DNA from: Adiantum capillus-veneris
Taxonomy: Eukaryota; Streptophyta; Polypodiopsida; Polypodiales; Pteridaceae
Length of the DNA: 60,000 nt
Direction: 5' to 3'
NCBI GenBank assembly: GCA_014529385.2
Contig: CM043964.1
Span: 5,923,997-5,983,996 of the forward strand
The translations under genes were made by a program, and so were the position numbers. Below the pieces are notes generated by a model. That model had not been told where the DNA came from. It was given only the letters and a program-made list of their open reading frames with translations, and ran no database searches. Positions 10,341 to 22,489 of the stretch are shown piece by piece (positions within the stretch are counted from its first letter, which is position 1; every line of letters begins with the position of its first letter).

Positions 10341-11127
10341 TGTTAAGTATGGAGCCTGATTTACCCTTGTAATTTTCTGTGGTAAAAGCGCACATTTGTA
10401 AGGCCCCCATTATGAGGAGAAGCCATTGTGCGTGAAGGAAAATCACTCACCGGAAACCAAAATTTTCACGGACAAGAATCAGGGGCAACTTTAAAGGCCT
10501 CGGGGGCGGAGGCCCCCGAGACTTTTTTTTTCGCCGGAATATTATGGCCGGACGGCAGCCGGAAAGTGGTCGGAAAACAACCGGTCGGTTTTGGCCGATG
10601 GTCGGTAGTCAATGGCCGGTGGTCGGAAGTCAATGGTCGGTGGCCGGTGGTCGGAAGTCAATGGCCGGTGGCCGATGGCCGAATTCAAAAGCGGACTTGT
10701 CTTCTCAAGGGCGGCCACACATGGGCGGATTGGAGGGTCCGATTTGGACTTATTCGCACAAGGGCGGCTACACATGGCTGTCTCTCATAAGAGAGGGCAG
10801 CCCTTTTGGCCTATAAAAGGAGGCCATTTCTACACACATTTCATAGTGTGAAGTTGATGCAACAAGGTGAGTGTGAGGTGGTGAGAGTGAAGCAAGGCGG
10901 GAGCTCCATTAAGGGTATAATCCCTTTGTAAATTACTTCTTGTTTTGAAGTACTAAAGCCATTGATTGGCTGCTTTCCCGTGGACGTAGCCCACATTGGG
11001 TGAACCACGTATATCGTGTGTACTCTCTCTCTCTCTCTCTACTCTATAATCTCGTGTATGTAAATCTGTCTCTCTCCATTAAGTAATCTACTCAATTATC
11101 TATTTAGCTACGTCTTATTTCCTAACA
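10341..11127 (+). mobile_element. Solo copia LTR inside the PPR pseudogene
   Basis: The sequence begins TGTTAAGTATGGAGCC and ends TTTCCTAACA, matching the LTR at 43172-46989 that is followed by a tRNA-iMet primer site and copia gag. Here no primer site or internal sequence follows: the PPR reading resumes (CCAAATGTGGTGCACTTG). Flanks are CCAAT and CCAAA, an imperfect 5-bp target duplication. A TATAAAAG box at 10813-10820 is the likely LTR promoter. The 787-bp solo LTR arose by LTR-LTR recombination after insertion into the PPR sequence. Confidence 0.9.
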
Positions 11128-11990
11128 CCAAATGTGGTGCACTTGAGAAAGCACAAAAAATGCTTGAGGAGCTTCCTATCCAGAATGTTGTCTCTTGGGA
11201 TGCACTAATTGCAGCATGTCTGCAAGAGCAGCAGCTCCAAAAATCTCTAGGCTATTTTCAAGGGATGCAAAGTATGGGAATGCACTAGTTGCAGGATGTG
11301 CACAATAGGAGCAGGGTCACAAAGGTCAAGAATTTTTTTCGGTTCCTACGCAAAGAGTGGAATCTTGGATTCCACTGATTTCAAGATTTGCCATAGGAAA
11401 AACCTCTAGTCTGTTTCCACCAAATGCAATCACGTACGCGTGCATTTTGAAGGCATGTGGATCTACGCAAGATGCTGATATGGGCACAAAATTCAGGTTG
11501 ATATTGTGAGTTAGGGGCTGTTGATCAAAAAAGATGTGGTGCTTGGCAATGCCTTGGTCGATATGTATGCTAGACGTGGTGTGCTTGAGAAAGTACAAAA
11601 GGGCTTGAGGAGCTTCTTACTCGAAATGCCACCTCTTTGAATGCAGTGATTGCAGGATGTGCGCAACAAGAGTAAGGCCAGTAAGCTCTAGGCTGTTTTC
11701 AGCGGATGCAAAGCATTGGAATGCACCGATTGCAGGATGCACACAATAGGAGCATTGCCAAAAAGTTGTAGGTTGTTTTCACCTACTCTTGCACCTTGAA
11801 GACTTTCACATGGGTATCAAAATTTACAATGAGATTTCTAGTCAGGGCTTGTTGGGGGTACAATGTCATGCTTGGTAGTATTCAATCAATTTGTATACCA
11901 AATGTAGTGTCCTCACAATAGCACAAAACCTTCTTGAAGCACATCCTCCCTAGGATGTCATCTTTTGCAACGGGTTAAGTGCAGGAGATG
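11128..11990 (+). pseudogene. PPR pseudogene, continuation after solo LTR
   Basis: Reading resumes exactly where the LTR split it (KCGALEKAQK-like), then NAVIAGC-like and ITYACILKACGSTQDADMG-like segments appear around 11420-11500 with many frame changes. By about 11990 the similarity is lost. Together with 8160-10340 it forms one degenerate PPR locus of about 3 kb. Confidence 0.75.
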
Positions 11991-12086
11991 TCCAACGTCA
12001 TTGATGCAAGGAAGTGCAGTGGTGATAGACATTCAATCACGTGGTGAGTAAGCATTATCATTTTTTTTATTTTTGACACTGAGAAC

Positions 12087-12314
12087 TGTTGGAATTAGGG
12101 TTGCAGAGAAACGCACACAGCTTGGAGAAGACGAAGGAAGCTCAAGCCACACAATAGAGCGTGTGTTACTTAGTGTGCAATGGAAAGAAAAATAGCCCTA
12201 GAGTGATGGGCGTATATACAATGCACGGGAGAACAAAACCTCCTAAAGAGGAAAAAAATGCCCCAGCAGTCCTAGTGTGTTCACACACATCACTACCACA
12301 TGTATATGGTAACA
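12087..12314 (-). mobile_element. 228-bp copia LTR, minus orientation
   Basis: The plus strand reads TGTTGGAATTAGGGTTGCAG to GTATATGGTAACA and matches the LTRs at 38406-38632 and 41071-41299. The orientation follows from those copies, where a G-rich tract (aggggggat) lies just outside the 3' LTR on the minus strand; the same tract survives here at 12315-12324. The internal coding region is absent, replaced by a microsatellite, so this is a solo LTR or truncated end. Confidence 0.85.
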
Positions 12315-12324
12315 AATCCCCCTT

Positions 12325-13075
<751 letters not shown>

Positions 13076-13077
<2 letters not shown>

Positions 13078-13510
13078 ATTTTGCAAATATAGCCAGTTAA
13101 AATACACTAAAATTGATTATTTGTGAACACTGGTTCTAATTAAGCATTTCATAAGGTTCATGAATCACAAACAACCCTCAAATTTGAAGGGCAACCTACT
13201 ACTTTTCCTTTTTGAGAAAGTCGTAAAGAAACTTCCTTTTTCTTTCTACACAAATTGAAAGGGCATACACCTAATTTTTTTCTAAATTTTCTACAATTTA
13301 TATCTACACTATTCTATCTATACTATATATAATGGAGCTTAAAATTTTTCAAGAAGGAGAAGGCCTCCATGTGTTAGCTCTTGGAGCGTTTGCACAGACT
13401 TGCAGTGGAAATGCACCTTTCAAATGGAATTTGGGAACTCCTTTCAAATGGAATTTGGAAGCTTAAGCTATGTTGTTCAAATCTATAGCCGCTTGAGTGC
13501 ATGTGTGTGC
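13076..13510. other. No gene recognised; AT-rich
   Basis: Apart from a short direct repeat of the motif tttcaaatggaatttggga (around 13416 and 13440), I see no coding, RNA or mobile-element signal. Confidence 0.5.
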
Positions 13511-13543
13511 ATCTGTGTGTGTGTGTGTGACACACACACGCAG
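13511..13543. repeat. (TG)n/(AC)n hairpin
   Basis: A run of tg dinucleotides switches to ca dinucleotides (tgtgtgtgtgtgacacacac), making a self-complementary hairpin and potential slipped structure. Confidence 0.7.
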
Positions 13544-13608
13544 CGTGGTGCCTATGTCCGTGTCTGTGAGAGAGAGAACAGCGAGACTCAACGATTGCGC
13601 GGGGGGGG

Positions 13609-13610
13609 GG

Positions 13611-13660
<50 letters not shown>
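13609..13660. repeat. (GA)n microsatellite preceded by G run
   Basis: A run of twelve or more G is followed by about 25 GA units. No gene is associated with it. Confidence 0.95.
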
Positions 13661-13661
<1 letters not shown>

Positions 13662-14079
13662 GAGACTTAATGCTTGGCGACTCAATTGCATGGATGGGGG
13701 GAGAGAGAGAGAGGGGGGGTCTCACACCTCGCCGTTTGTAAATTTTCCTTACCAGCTACGCTAGCTATGCTGGTGCTTAATACATGTTGCAGCCTGTGAG
13801 CGCAATGGTTGACACCATGGTGAAGGGTGGACATTTTCTTGGTTTGGGTACCAATATTGTAACTTTCTCTGACAAGGCATCTGTGGCTCTAACGATTGAG
13901 TTCCCACTACAAAATTTGACACTAGTGATGGGCCAAGCCTTGGATGTGGTGTTGGCGGAGCCATAAGAGATGAATCAGTCATCAACTATGTCACCCGTGG
14001 CTCTGATGTTGGTTGTTGGAATTGTGTACATGGTGCGGGATTTGGTGATTCAAATTATCGACTTTGTCTTAGTTGGGAT

Positions 14080-14610
14080 GCATTTAACCCTCAGGCAACT
14101 CTTGCCTCACTGCTCGCCAAGAGAGAAACGCTATAAGAGGAACTTCGTTAGGTTGAGAAATAGGTTTGAGACCTTGAAACTACCATTAGCCAAGTTGGGA
14201 ATGTGCTAAAAGGGTTTGAAGGTTTCCTTTCATCAACATTGAGGTGCAAGCAATTTGAAACAACCAAAAAAGTTTCAAATGTTTCAAAAAGGGTTTGAAT
14301 GTTTTCTTTCATCAAAATTGAGGTGCAAGCAATTTGAAACAACCAAAAACATTTTAGCATGAGGAAATGTTGTTTTCCTTATTGATAGTCATGTTAACTG
14401 TGGTTGAGGAGCATACATTTGGTCGTGATTCTGATGATAGAATGGATGGCATTGGTCAGAGCTGCAAGTTAACTAGCCTACAAGGCATGGACCAAGTTAA
14501 TATGCAAAGCGTAGGTGGACACAATCCAAGGATGGTAAAAGGATCAAGCATGCAAGTGAGCTAGATTTTGATGATGATGATGACATTGACCGTATATCCC
14601 GGTAACAGTT
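14080..14610 (+). pseudogene. EAF6: EAF6-like (NuA4 subunit) pseudogene
   Basis: EAF6 is a small coiled-coil subunit of NuA4-type histone acetyltransferase complexes. From 14095 the frame reads TLASLLAKRETL-EELR-VEK-V-DLETTISQ (hyphens are stops), then GNVLKGFEGFLSS, the family signature. Further blocks appear in other frames: HEEMLFSL (about 14357), TVVEEHTFGRD (about 14397) and the acidic-basic tail DGKRIKHASELDFDDDDDID (about 14531). At least four stops and two frameshifts are present. The blocks are contiguous over about 520 bases with no evident introns, which suggests a processed retrocopy (inference). No tail of A is obvious. The 79-bp duplication inside also breaks it. Confidence 0.7.
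14212..14355 (+). repeat. 79-bp tandem duplication in EAF6-like pseudogene
   Basis: The segment starting gggtttgaaggtttcctttc at 14212 recurs at 14291 as gggtttgaatgttttctttc, followed in both copies by gaggtgcaagcaatttgaaa. It duplicates the part coding for the FEGFLSS block. Confidence 0.85.
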
Positions 14611-14619
14611 TGTGGTGGA

Positions 14620-15095
14620 AACTTTACTACAAGTGTAGCATTCACTCTTCTCAATCAGTCATGGGTTTGGTTTTTGTGTAGGGATCATTATGAATATATG
14701 GATTTGGATTATATATATGATTCGATAGCTTTTGTGGTTTTGAGTGGATGGTATGACTTTAGCATCAGAGGTGGGTGCTCACACACAAGGCATGCAAAAT
14801 ACTTGATTCTCCAGAGTTCATCATATATAACGAAGAAGAAATTAATGATTAATAATAAGATGATGATGATGATAAGTAAGTTTTTCTTTGGATATGGCTT
14901 CTAAATGAGTGTTTCGAAGATAGCGCAAACTTTGGTATGACTTCATATCGCTGTGTCTGTTTTGCTGAAAGTTTACCTTATGGTGATCAGTGTTACTTAT
15001 AGTGTGGATACAAATAGTTGAGTATCCAATTTTTCATGTCATATCCAATTTGTCATGACATGAGGGCTCAAACACTTTTCTCAAACACGTGTGCA

Positions 15096-15098
<3 letters not shown>
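14620..15098. other. No gene recognised
   Basis: AT-rich sequence with a small gatgatgat run. It may be the old 3' flank of the EAF6-like copy; nothing else is supported. Confidence 0.4.

Positions 15099-15151
<53 letters not shown>
15099..15151. repeat. (TG)n(GA)n microsatellite
   Basis: About 8 TG units run directly into about 19 GA units. Confidence 0.95.
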
Positions 15152-15153
<2 letters not shown>

Positions 15154-15309
15154 GGCAAAGAAGAAGAAGAAGAGATATTATAACATTGTAGGAAACATCC
15201 CAAAATGTTTTGAAGGTCTATCCGACAAATCTTGAACTTAAAAGTTGTAGAGAGAGGCATGTGACATTGGAACAATCTTAAGAGACCTTATATATTAGCT
15301 GACAAGTAC

Positions 15310-15462
15310 TAAACTTTTTTTTAAAAAGAAAATCGCACTCATCTAATGCGAGATGACAAATTGCATCCTTATGAGTACACAGGGTCGCTTGGTCGCACTT
15401 GAACCCATGACCCGGGTCACGAAGGTCATATACTCAACCAACCAAGCTAACTCCTTTGGAGA
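15310..15462 (-). mobile_element. tRNA-derived SINE-like sequence
   Basis: On the minus strand an A-box-like tagcttggttgg (15438-15449) lies upstream of a B-box-like ggttcaagtgc (15395-15405), the spacing of an internal RNA polymerase III promoter. A T-rich/A-rich tail follows near 15310. Boxes are imperfect (one and about three mismatches) and the body does not fold as a tRNA I recognise. I infer a degenerate tRNA-derived SINE rather than a tRNA gene. Confidence 0.5.
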
Positions 15463-15540
15463 AGATGTGTAGAAACAAGTGCTAAACTTAAAACATGCTA
15501 CAAGAGAGTTGAAAGATCTAACCAACAAGTTATGAACTCA

Positions 15541-15641
<101 letters not shown>

Positions 15642-15918
15642 ATTAATACAATCTTAATCAGTGGTGACTTTATGGTGTACATGAGTTTATGCAATGGTTT
15701 ATAGGTCCATCTTAATTTTTTTATTCTGTTGTGTTAATATGCTCGGATAAATTCAAAAAGTATTGAATGTTTAAAAAAACTTAATATGCACTAATGCATT
15801 GTACATCGATATTTTATTTATTGAAGCATAAGATTGTTTGATAATACTAAAAGCCATGTTTGTTTTTACGGCAGCAACGCGCTGGTCACATACTGCTTAG
15901 CCTATAGATTTGTTATAT

Positions 15919-16430
15919 TGTGACGCCCTCGTTCGGGGCGTCGCGGAAACGGGGCCGCGCCGGCTCACCTGCGATGTAAACGGGATCTACAGGCAAGCAA
16001 ACGCACATACAAGAACGCAACTTGAAAACTGAACGCAAAAGAGACACGAGAATGAGGGACGCGAACGAATGATCAATATCATAAGAAAGTGCCGAATACA
16101 AGGGACACAAATAATCACTTGAAAACGGGGCTGGCAAGTTGGGGGAAGTGGCACATACTTTCCTTATATACACCCCCAAAGTGTGACGCCCTCGTTCGGG
16201 GCGTCGCGAAAACGGGGCCGCGCCGGCTCACCTGCGATGCAAACGAGACCTGCAGACAAGCAAACGCACATACAAGAACGCAACTTGAAAACTGAACGCA
16301 AGAGAGACACGAAAATGAGGGACGCGAACGAATGATCAATATCATAAAAAAGTGCCGAATACAAGGGACGCAAGTAATCACTTGAAAACGGAGCTGGCAA
16401 GTTGGGAAAAGTGGCACATACTTCCCTTAT
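15919..16430. repeat. Tandem duplication of a 263-bp GC-rich unit
   Basis: Two copies start TGTGACGCCCTCGTTC at 15919 and 16182 and stay closely similar until about 16430. Each begins with an 8-bp-stem hairpin (gacgccctcgttcggggcgtc). The TG start and the repeated layout resemble a retrotransposon LTR present twice with no interior, but no primer site or polypurine tract is seen. The higher GC content differs from the surroundings. Confidence 0.8.
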
Positions 16431-16627
16431 ATATATATAGTACCGTGCTCGGGTGCAGCTCTCCTTCCTCCACGCAAAGCGTACACGCGCGAGATGTCTG
16501 ATGGGATACTTCAGCAACCAGAAAACGTCTCTCCCCCTCTCTCTCTCTCTCTCCACCCTCTATAGAAGCTTTTGTAGAAGATGAGCCATTACGATTACAT
16601 CTGCTGGAGAAAGAGGTCGCCACAAAC

Positions 16628-16631
<4 letters not shown>

Positions 16632-16666
<35 letters not shown>
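16632..16666. repeat. (GA)n tract upstream of P450 pseudogene
   Basis: About 17 GA units lie 50 bases before the P450 start codon, and a CT tract lies at 16529-16552. GA/CT tracts are common in plant 5' untranslated regions. A tatatatatata stretch at 16427-16438 could be a relic TATA region. Confidence 0.8.
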
Positions 16667-16670
<4 letters not shown>

Positions 16671-16713
16671 GGGGGAAGGGGGGCTGTGCTGCTTGTGATC
16701 ATTAGTAGCTGTG

Positions 16714-19343
16714 ATGGCATTTGCCTTTCCCCGGCCACTCTACACAGAGGTGGCAATTGCCCTGCTGGCCGTGCTCTTGGGCGGCCCTTTGGTCTACGCC
16801 CTCCACAGCCTCTTCCTGCAGGAGCTGCGTGCACAACGTGCTCAGCGGATCTTCTAAGCGCAGGGTATCAAGTGCTTACCACGTGCCTTCCCTAATGGCA
16901 ACATGCAAGACGTCACTGCTATCACCGCAAAGGCCTGCTCCCAGCCCATGCCCAAAATTACACATGTGGTGGTCCCTCGCATCCTGCCGCACGTGTACGA
17001 GTGGCGGAAAACTTATGGTAAGTTTTTCCTTTGGGTGTCATGATGCTCTGTGCAACTCTTTAAATTAAATGTAAAGCAACATGCTGAGGCTGCTGCTGAA
17101 CACGTTTGGTTGAGGTTGAGATTTTGGGTTGTAAATTGCAATGGTGAGTTTGCATGGAAACTGTTGTCTTTTTTACTATAAGCTTTCATGAGGATAACTC
17201 TTAATTGCCTTTGAATGCTTGTATGCGTTAGCAACAATTATGTGCCTTTAGTAAATTTTAAAGCTTTGCAGAGTGGAGTACAGTCTTCTAAGGACCATCT
17301 CAACTGAGTCCAATTGATGGGCCAATTGAGGCCACACGGGATTGTTATGAATTAGCTACGGGCGAACAGCCCATAGCCACATGGACATCATGGCCATGGA
17401 CGGTCACATGGGTGTGTAGCCCGACACACCACAGGTTTGGTCATGTTTGGTCTCACCAGCCAACTGCAAAAAGACCAAGTCCAATTATCATACATGATAC
17501 TCCTCCTGCATACGTTTATTGTCAGTGCTTTCAATAAATTTTGGCGAAGCAAGACAAGCCACAGCCGAGAAGTTGCGTACGTGTTTGTTTGCAGGTGAGC
17601 ACTTTACCTACTGGTTTGGCTTTGAACCTCGATACGTTCTTAAAGAGCCAGAGCAGCGCGCTGTCAACCAAGTCTGGACATTTTAGAAAGCCTAGTGGTA
17701 GACCTGATACCGAAGACTTCATTGAAGGTGGTCTTGTTGCATTGGATGGCGAGAAATGGGCTCAGCACCGGCGCATCTTAAACCCTGCCTTTTTCCTTGA
17801 CAAATTGAAGGTAGCCCATTGCAATGTGAAATTTACCACATCAACTTAAGAGCACATGCAACCTACGGACTGTCTCTCTCCCCATGTACATATATGCATT
17901 CACATTACACTTGTGTGTGCTACTCTTGAATGATCGTCCAAAACTGATATGGATTTTGTCTCACACACACAACACTCCCGAACGATAGTCTTAAAATGGG
18001 ATTTTTCCTCAAGTGTAGGCCATGGCTCCCACAATGGGGGGATTGACAGTTGAGATGGGGTTCCCGCGTGGAAAGAAAAGATGTCATTGACGTTGCAGAA
18101 GAGTTCAGAAATCTGACAGCGGACATTATTTCACACACAGCATTTGGGAGCAGTTTTGCAGAAGGCAAGTTGGTGTTTGAAATGCAGCACAAGCAGCAAG
18201 AACTGATTTCTAAGCTGATTACAACTTTTTATATCCCGGGCTCTAGGTGAGATGGTCATCTTTACACAATGCATTGAAAAATTTGAGTTCTTAATTGCAA
18301 ATGCATCTGAGGATTTTGAGCAAAGAGCTGGCATTTGAAAGATTTTGACTTTGTGTGGACATATGAATTGATGGTGCAGGTTTATCCCAACTACACAAAA
18401 TCGGTTTCGCAACAGCTTAAGATATAGAATCCATGAAGTGCTGGGCCAAATCATTCAAAAGCGTATAGAATTGGGAGACAGCTGCACGGTGACGGTTATG
18501 GTTATGATTTGTTGGGCTTAATGTTGGCCGCCAACAAGGGGGAGCTAGTCGGGAATCAAAAGAATTTCATCATGGGACTGAATGAGCTCATCGCTGAGTG
18601 CAAGACATTCTTCTTTGCTGGGCACGAGACGACAGCCACTCTCCTGACTTTCATGTTTCTGCTGCTTGCAACCCATCCAGAGTGGCAAGAACGACTTCGA
18701 GAGGAGGTTTTCGAGCTTTGTGGGAGGACAGAGCCTCCAACAGCAGACTCATTGAACCATTTGAAGCTTGTAAGTTGCAATGCACTTGATGACTTTTGTA
18801 TGCAAAATAAAGTCCAGTGAAGAGTATGGTGATGCACATTGGAGTGCGGTAGCATGCAAATAATGCTTGCAGGCATGCGTATGCGAATGATCTAAGTCAA
18901 AATTGCGGATCTTGCAGGTTGGTACGGTCATCAACGAGTCACTACGGCTGTATCCGCCAGCTAGTGCAGTTCTCAGGAAGGCAGAAAATGACATGAAGTT
19001 GGGGGAGACATAAATTCCAGCAGGCACGGCGATTCTAGTGCCGATTGTAGCATGGCACCATGATGAACGGTATTGGGGAGCAGATGCGAATGAGTTTCGC
19101 CCTGAGCGTTTCGAAGAGGGCATTGCAAAAGCCTGCAAAGTGCCTGGGGCAATTTTGCCATTCTCAATCGGGCCACGGAATTGCATTGGCCAGGTATTTG
19201 CCACTATTGAGGCCAAGATGGTGCTTGCAACTATTCTGCAACAATATCGTTTCCGCTTGTCTACTGAGTACATGCATGCCCCCACTACTGTTCTGACAAC
19301 GAGACCGCAATTTGGAATGCCCATAATCTTTGAAGATCTTTAG
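16714..19343 (+). pseudogene. Cytochrome P450 (CYP72 clan) pseudogene, five exons
   Basis: Exons: 16714-17017, 17595-17810, 18019-18246, 18380-18769 and 18918-19343, all with GT-AG borders. Exon 1 encodes an N-terminal membrane anchor (LYTEVAIALLAVLLGGPLVY). Exon 2 has [20 protein letters not shown], typical of the CYP72 clan. Exon 4 has the I-helix oxygen-binding motif AGHETT. Exon 5 has the K-helix ESLR, FRPERF and the haem loop FSIGPRNCIG (Cys ligand), ending PIIFEDL. Lesions: stop TAA near 16855 in exon 1, a frameshift around 17675, frame changes in exon 3 and near 18475, and stop TAA at 19011-19013. Catalytic motifs are intact but no functional protein can be made. The substrate is unknown; relatives oxidise hormones and lipids. 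Confidence 0.92.
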
Positions 19344-21299
19344 CAGCTTGCACAGACAATCAGACACATTTTGAGCTCTTAAAAGAGCACTTAGTGAGGT
19401 GAGCATGTAATCACAAAGTAATAAGTGTCGGAGATTTCCATCAAGCCCTCACCACTTCGGTCTCTGTGACTGTACGTCGACCTTGCGTCCCCCCTTGCGA
19501 GCACTACCATAACCAGGGTAGACCCACCATCCATTGCCGTTGCGACCACGTTGACCTATATAGGGGCCTGCTTCCTTTTCCACAGCAGCTGCTGCTCCTT
19601 CTGTAGCCATCATCTCATTTGAAGTTGGGATCACTCTACCTCTGTTTTACTTCTTTTCCTCCGGATCTTCCAAACCCTTTGACGTGTGTTGATCTTCTCG
19701 ACCATCCACGCAAATGCTTTTGGAGCCGATGTGAATCAAGTGAGAGTGAGTTTAACATGTAATCTTGTCATGGACTAGACACACTACTTCGACCTTCAAA
19801 CCTTTGCAAATTTTCACTTAATTGTATACCTTGCTTGGCGAATACGTTCACTCCCTTGAAAATGCTCTTGAGAAGCCTGCTCCTGCTACACATAAATTGC
19901 AAATTGTTGTATCATCTGCTATATTGCTACTTCCTATGGTGTCGTCATCTTTCAGTACCAAAATCTCACCCTAGCTCGGTTTCACGTCAGGTTCACTAAA
20001 GATATCAAGGGATTATGTGCTTGCCAGATGAGTCGGGTCACAGCATCGAGTTGCTCCCAGTGAAAAAAAAAAAAAAACTATAGAGACAAGACACATAGAT
20101 AAATGAATTCCAACAAAAACCCAAACGAGCACTGAATTACTGAAACCAAAATGAATTATACAATGTCTGGTCTCAACGAGCGCTAACAATCACTTAGATG
20201 ATCAAAACTCTGGGTAAAGCTTTAAACTTGGCTTTAGTATTGACAAATACTCTAGACCACTGCTTGGCTTCTAATCAAATCATAATTTTAGAGTCTTCTC
20301 GATGCATGTCCATAGCCTCATAGCCGCATGCACTCCAACCCCTCAATGAATGTAGACTGGTCCTTACTCAAGCATAGACTACTGCCTATCTACTATATCG
20401 ATCTTGCCCTTCCTTTACCCAAAGTCATCATCAATTAACAAGCCCTCTACTAATTTTAATTTTTCTCTTATTGCTCAACCGGGGTGTGGGAACGATCTCC
20501 TAGTGATGTGGCAGCCTGAAACTCGAAGCTACACGAAACGGTTATGAGGTGCTTCAAATACTATGCAATGTCCTCTTGGCAGCTTATCCTTGGTTTCTTC
20601 GTCTCTTACTTGGCCTTTGCTCACTCTCCCTTTCTATGTACTTCCCGTGTGTTCCTTCCTTTTTCTTTCTACTACACGTTGCCAACTACCTTTATTAACG
20701 CTGCTTGATAATCCTTAACTGCTTGCTACTTGTTGGCTCTTGCCGAACACCGCCAACGCTCTCTTTTCCTGCTCGAGGGAAAGAGAGCGTTATTTCAACT
20801 ATTTGGTTTCCTGATTTTCTTCTGTTGATCGACAACTCCCTGTAATTGTCCGCTCGTCGGCTTCACAACATTCAGCTATGTCCACTTGTCAATCCCCTCT
20901 TCTCTGTAGACGGCTTTGACAGTTCTTGCACCCTCTAGTCTGGTGGGGTATTCACAGCTTGAAATTTATCTTGGCAATGGATAAACATCAAGGTGCTTGC
21001 CCTGTGTAGGTGTAGACATAGTTTCAATATTTACGTAATTACCTAAAATTTTGAGTGATCACAAGGTTTTCATTAACATATTTACATAATCACACTTACC
21101 ATTATCATAGACAATAAGCCGGTTGAGAGCAACTTGAAAACCCACAAAAAGCCCATCGAGCTTTTACATTTTTGCCCGTCGGAAAAAGAAAGTTTTTTCA
21201 ACAAGTCTGTCGAGGAAACCTTAAAGCCTGGTGAGCCTGCAACTTAATATATAGAAAACCCCGATTAGGCCCGTTGGTAGATGTTATTTGTTGAGCCAC

Positions 21300-21302
<3 letters not shown>
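19344..21302. other. No gene recognised
   Basis: Nearly 2 kb of mixed-composition sequence. Small minus-strand frames near 19449-19634 contain a Gly/Arg-rich stretch (QRGRNGNGWW) that could be retrotransposon gag debris, but this is not enough to call. Confidence 0.4.

Positions 21303-21339
<37 letters not shown>
21303..21339. repeat. (GA)n microsatellite
   Basis: About 18 GA units. Confidence 0.95.
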
Positions 21340-22489
21340 GACCACCTTCGCAGGTATGTCGAGACGAGAGGGAGAGAGGGTCGCGTGAGATCTGCGTCGT
21401 AGTACACGACAACAACGAAGTACCTGACCACATGAATTAGGTGTGTGTTACGTTGTGTGTGTGCATTGTGTGGTAGCGTGTCTTTTGTTGTATTGTATGA
21501 CAGTCATATGGTATCTTACCACACAATGTGAGTGTGCTCGTAAGTTGTTCTACGGAACCATGCTTACCACAAGAGCATCACCTCGGTTACGCGGAGAATA
21601 TGGAGTCCTTGTGATAAGTATTGGCTCACTGTCTGGATACTACGTCGATAACGCAACGATTCTAGTATCTTTATGGTCACTCAACTTTCCTTCCCTTTTT
21701 CGAAAAAACATATGGGCGGTAACACGGCCATATGATGTTTGTATGCAAGCCATTATTGCACTGTAGACGGCACTCGATCAGTAACGCGACTAATTGAGTG
21801 TCGTTTGTTAGAAGCATTTGTTTTTGCATAAATGTGACATCCAAGTCGTTAACTCGGTCGTAAAACACCATATAATTTGTATGTGCATTTATATTTCAAT
21901 TTTTTTAAAGCATTAAGTATAAGAAATACTTGATTGATAACACGGTCATGAAGAGAGTATTTCATATGCAAATATTTGGATTGTCTGAAATTATTGTTTT
22001 TAAGTGTTCTTGTGAAAATATATACTATCTAATTATATAAAAAAGAGTTTTTATTCATCAATCGTCATTGCTATTTTAAATGCTACATTTATAGAAGTCA
22101 TAAGAATTATAACATACATGATATCATTTTTATATAACCTTAACAATATCTACTCTAATGAATAACATCTTTGCAAAACCGAATGCTATAGTTTCACTAA
22201 AATTCACACTATGCTATTTCTCTATATCTACAAATAGCTAATATACTTTTAATTTAAAAAGGTATATGTACACATTTTGCACGTAAGACGTTCATTTTAA
22301 TATCTTTAAAGAGCAAGATGTTTTATCCTATTTATAAGTGGTTTGTTGAAATCGCACCAAATTTTTAATGTTTTTTCACGAAATTTTACACTATAATGTT
22401 TTAAAATGAGCTAAATAGAGATTGGCAATATGTACATTACAATGCACATGTCTTTTATTGTATCAATGTTTTTTGAAGTGATAACTTGT
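21340..22489. other. No gene recognised; increasingly AT-rich
   Basis: The reading frames here are short and show no motif I recognise. From about 21900 the sequence is strongly AT-rich. Confidence 0.4.

Noticed and set aside
10428-10851. Overlapping frames rich in Gly, Arg and Trp in the solo LTR
   Set aside because: They arise from a short repeat of the ggtcggaagtcaatggccgg type inside the LTR and have no start context or domain.
19449-19634. Minus-strand frame with a Gly/Arg-rich stretch
   Set aside because: It might be gag debris, but it has no zinc knuckle or neighbouring retroelement domain, so it is not called.
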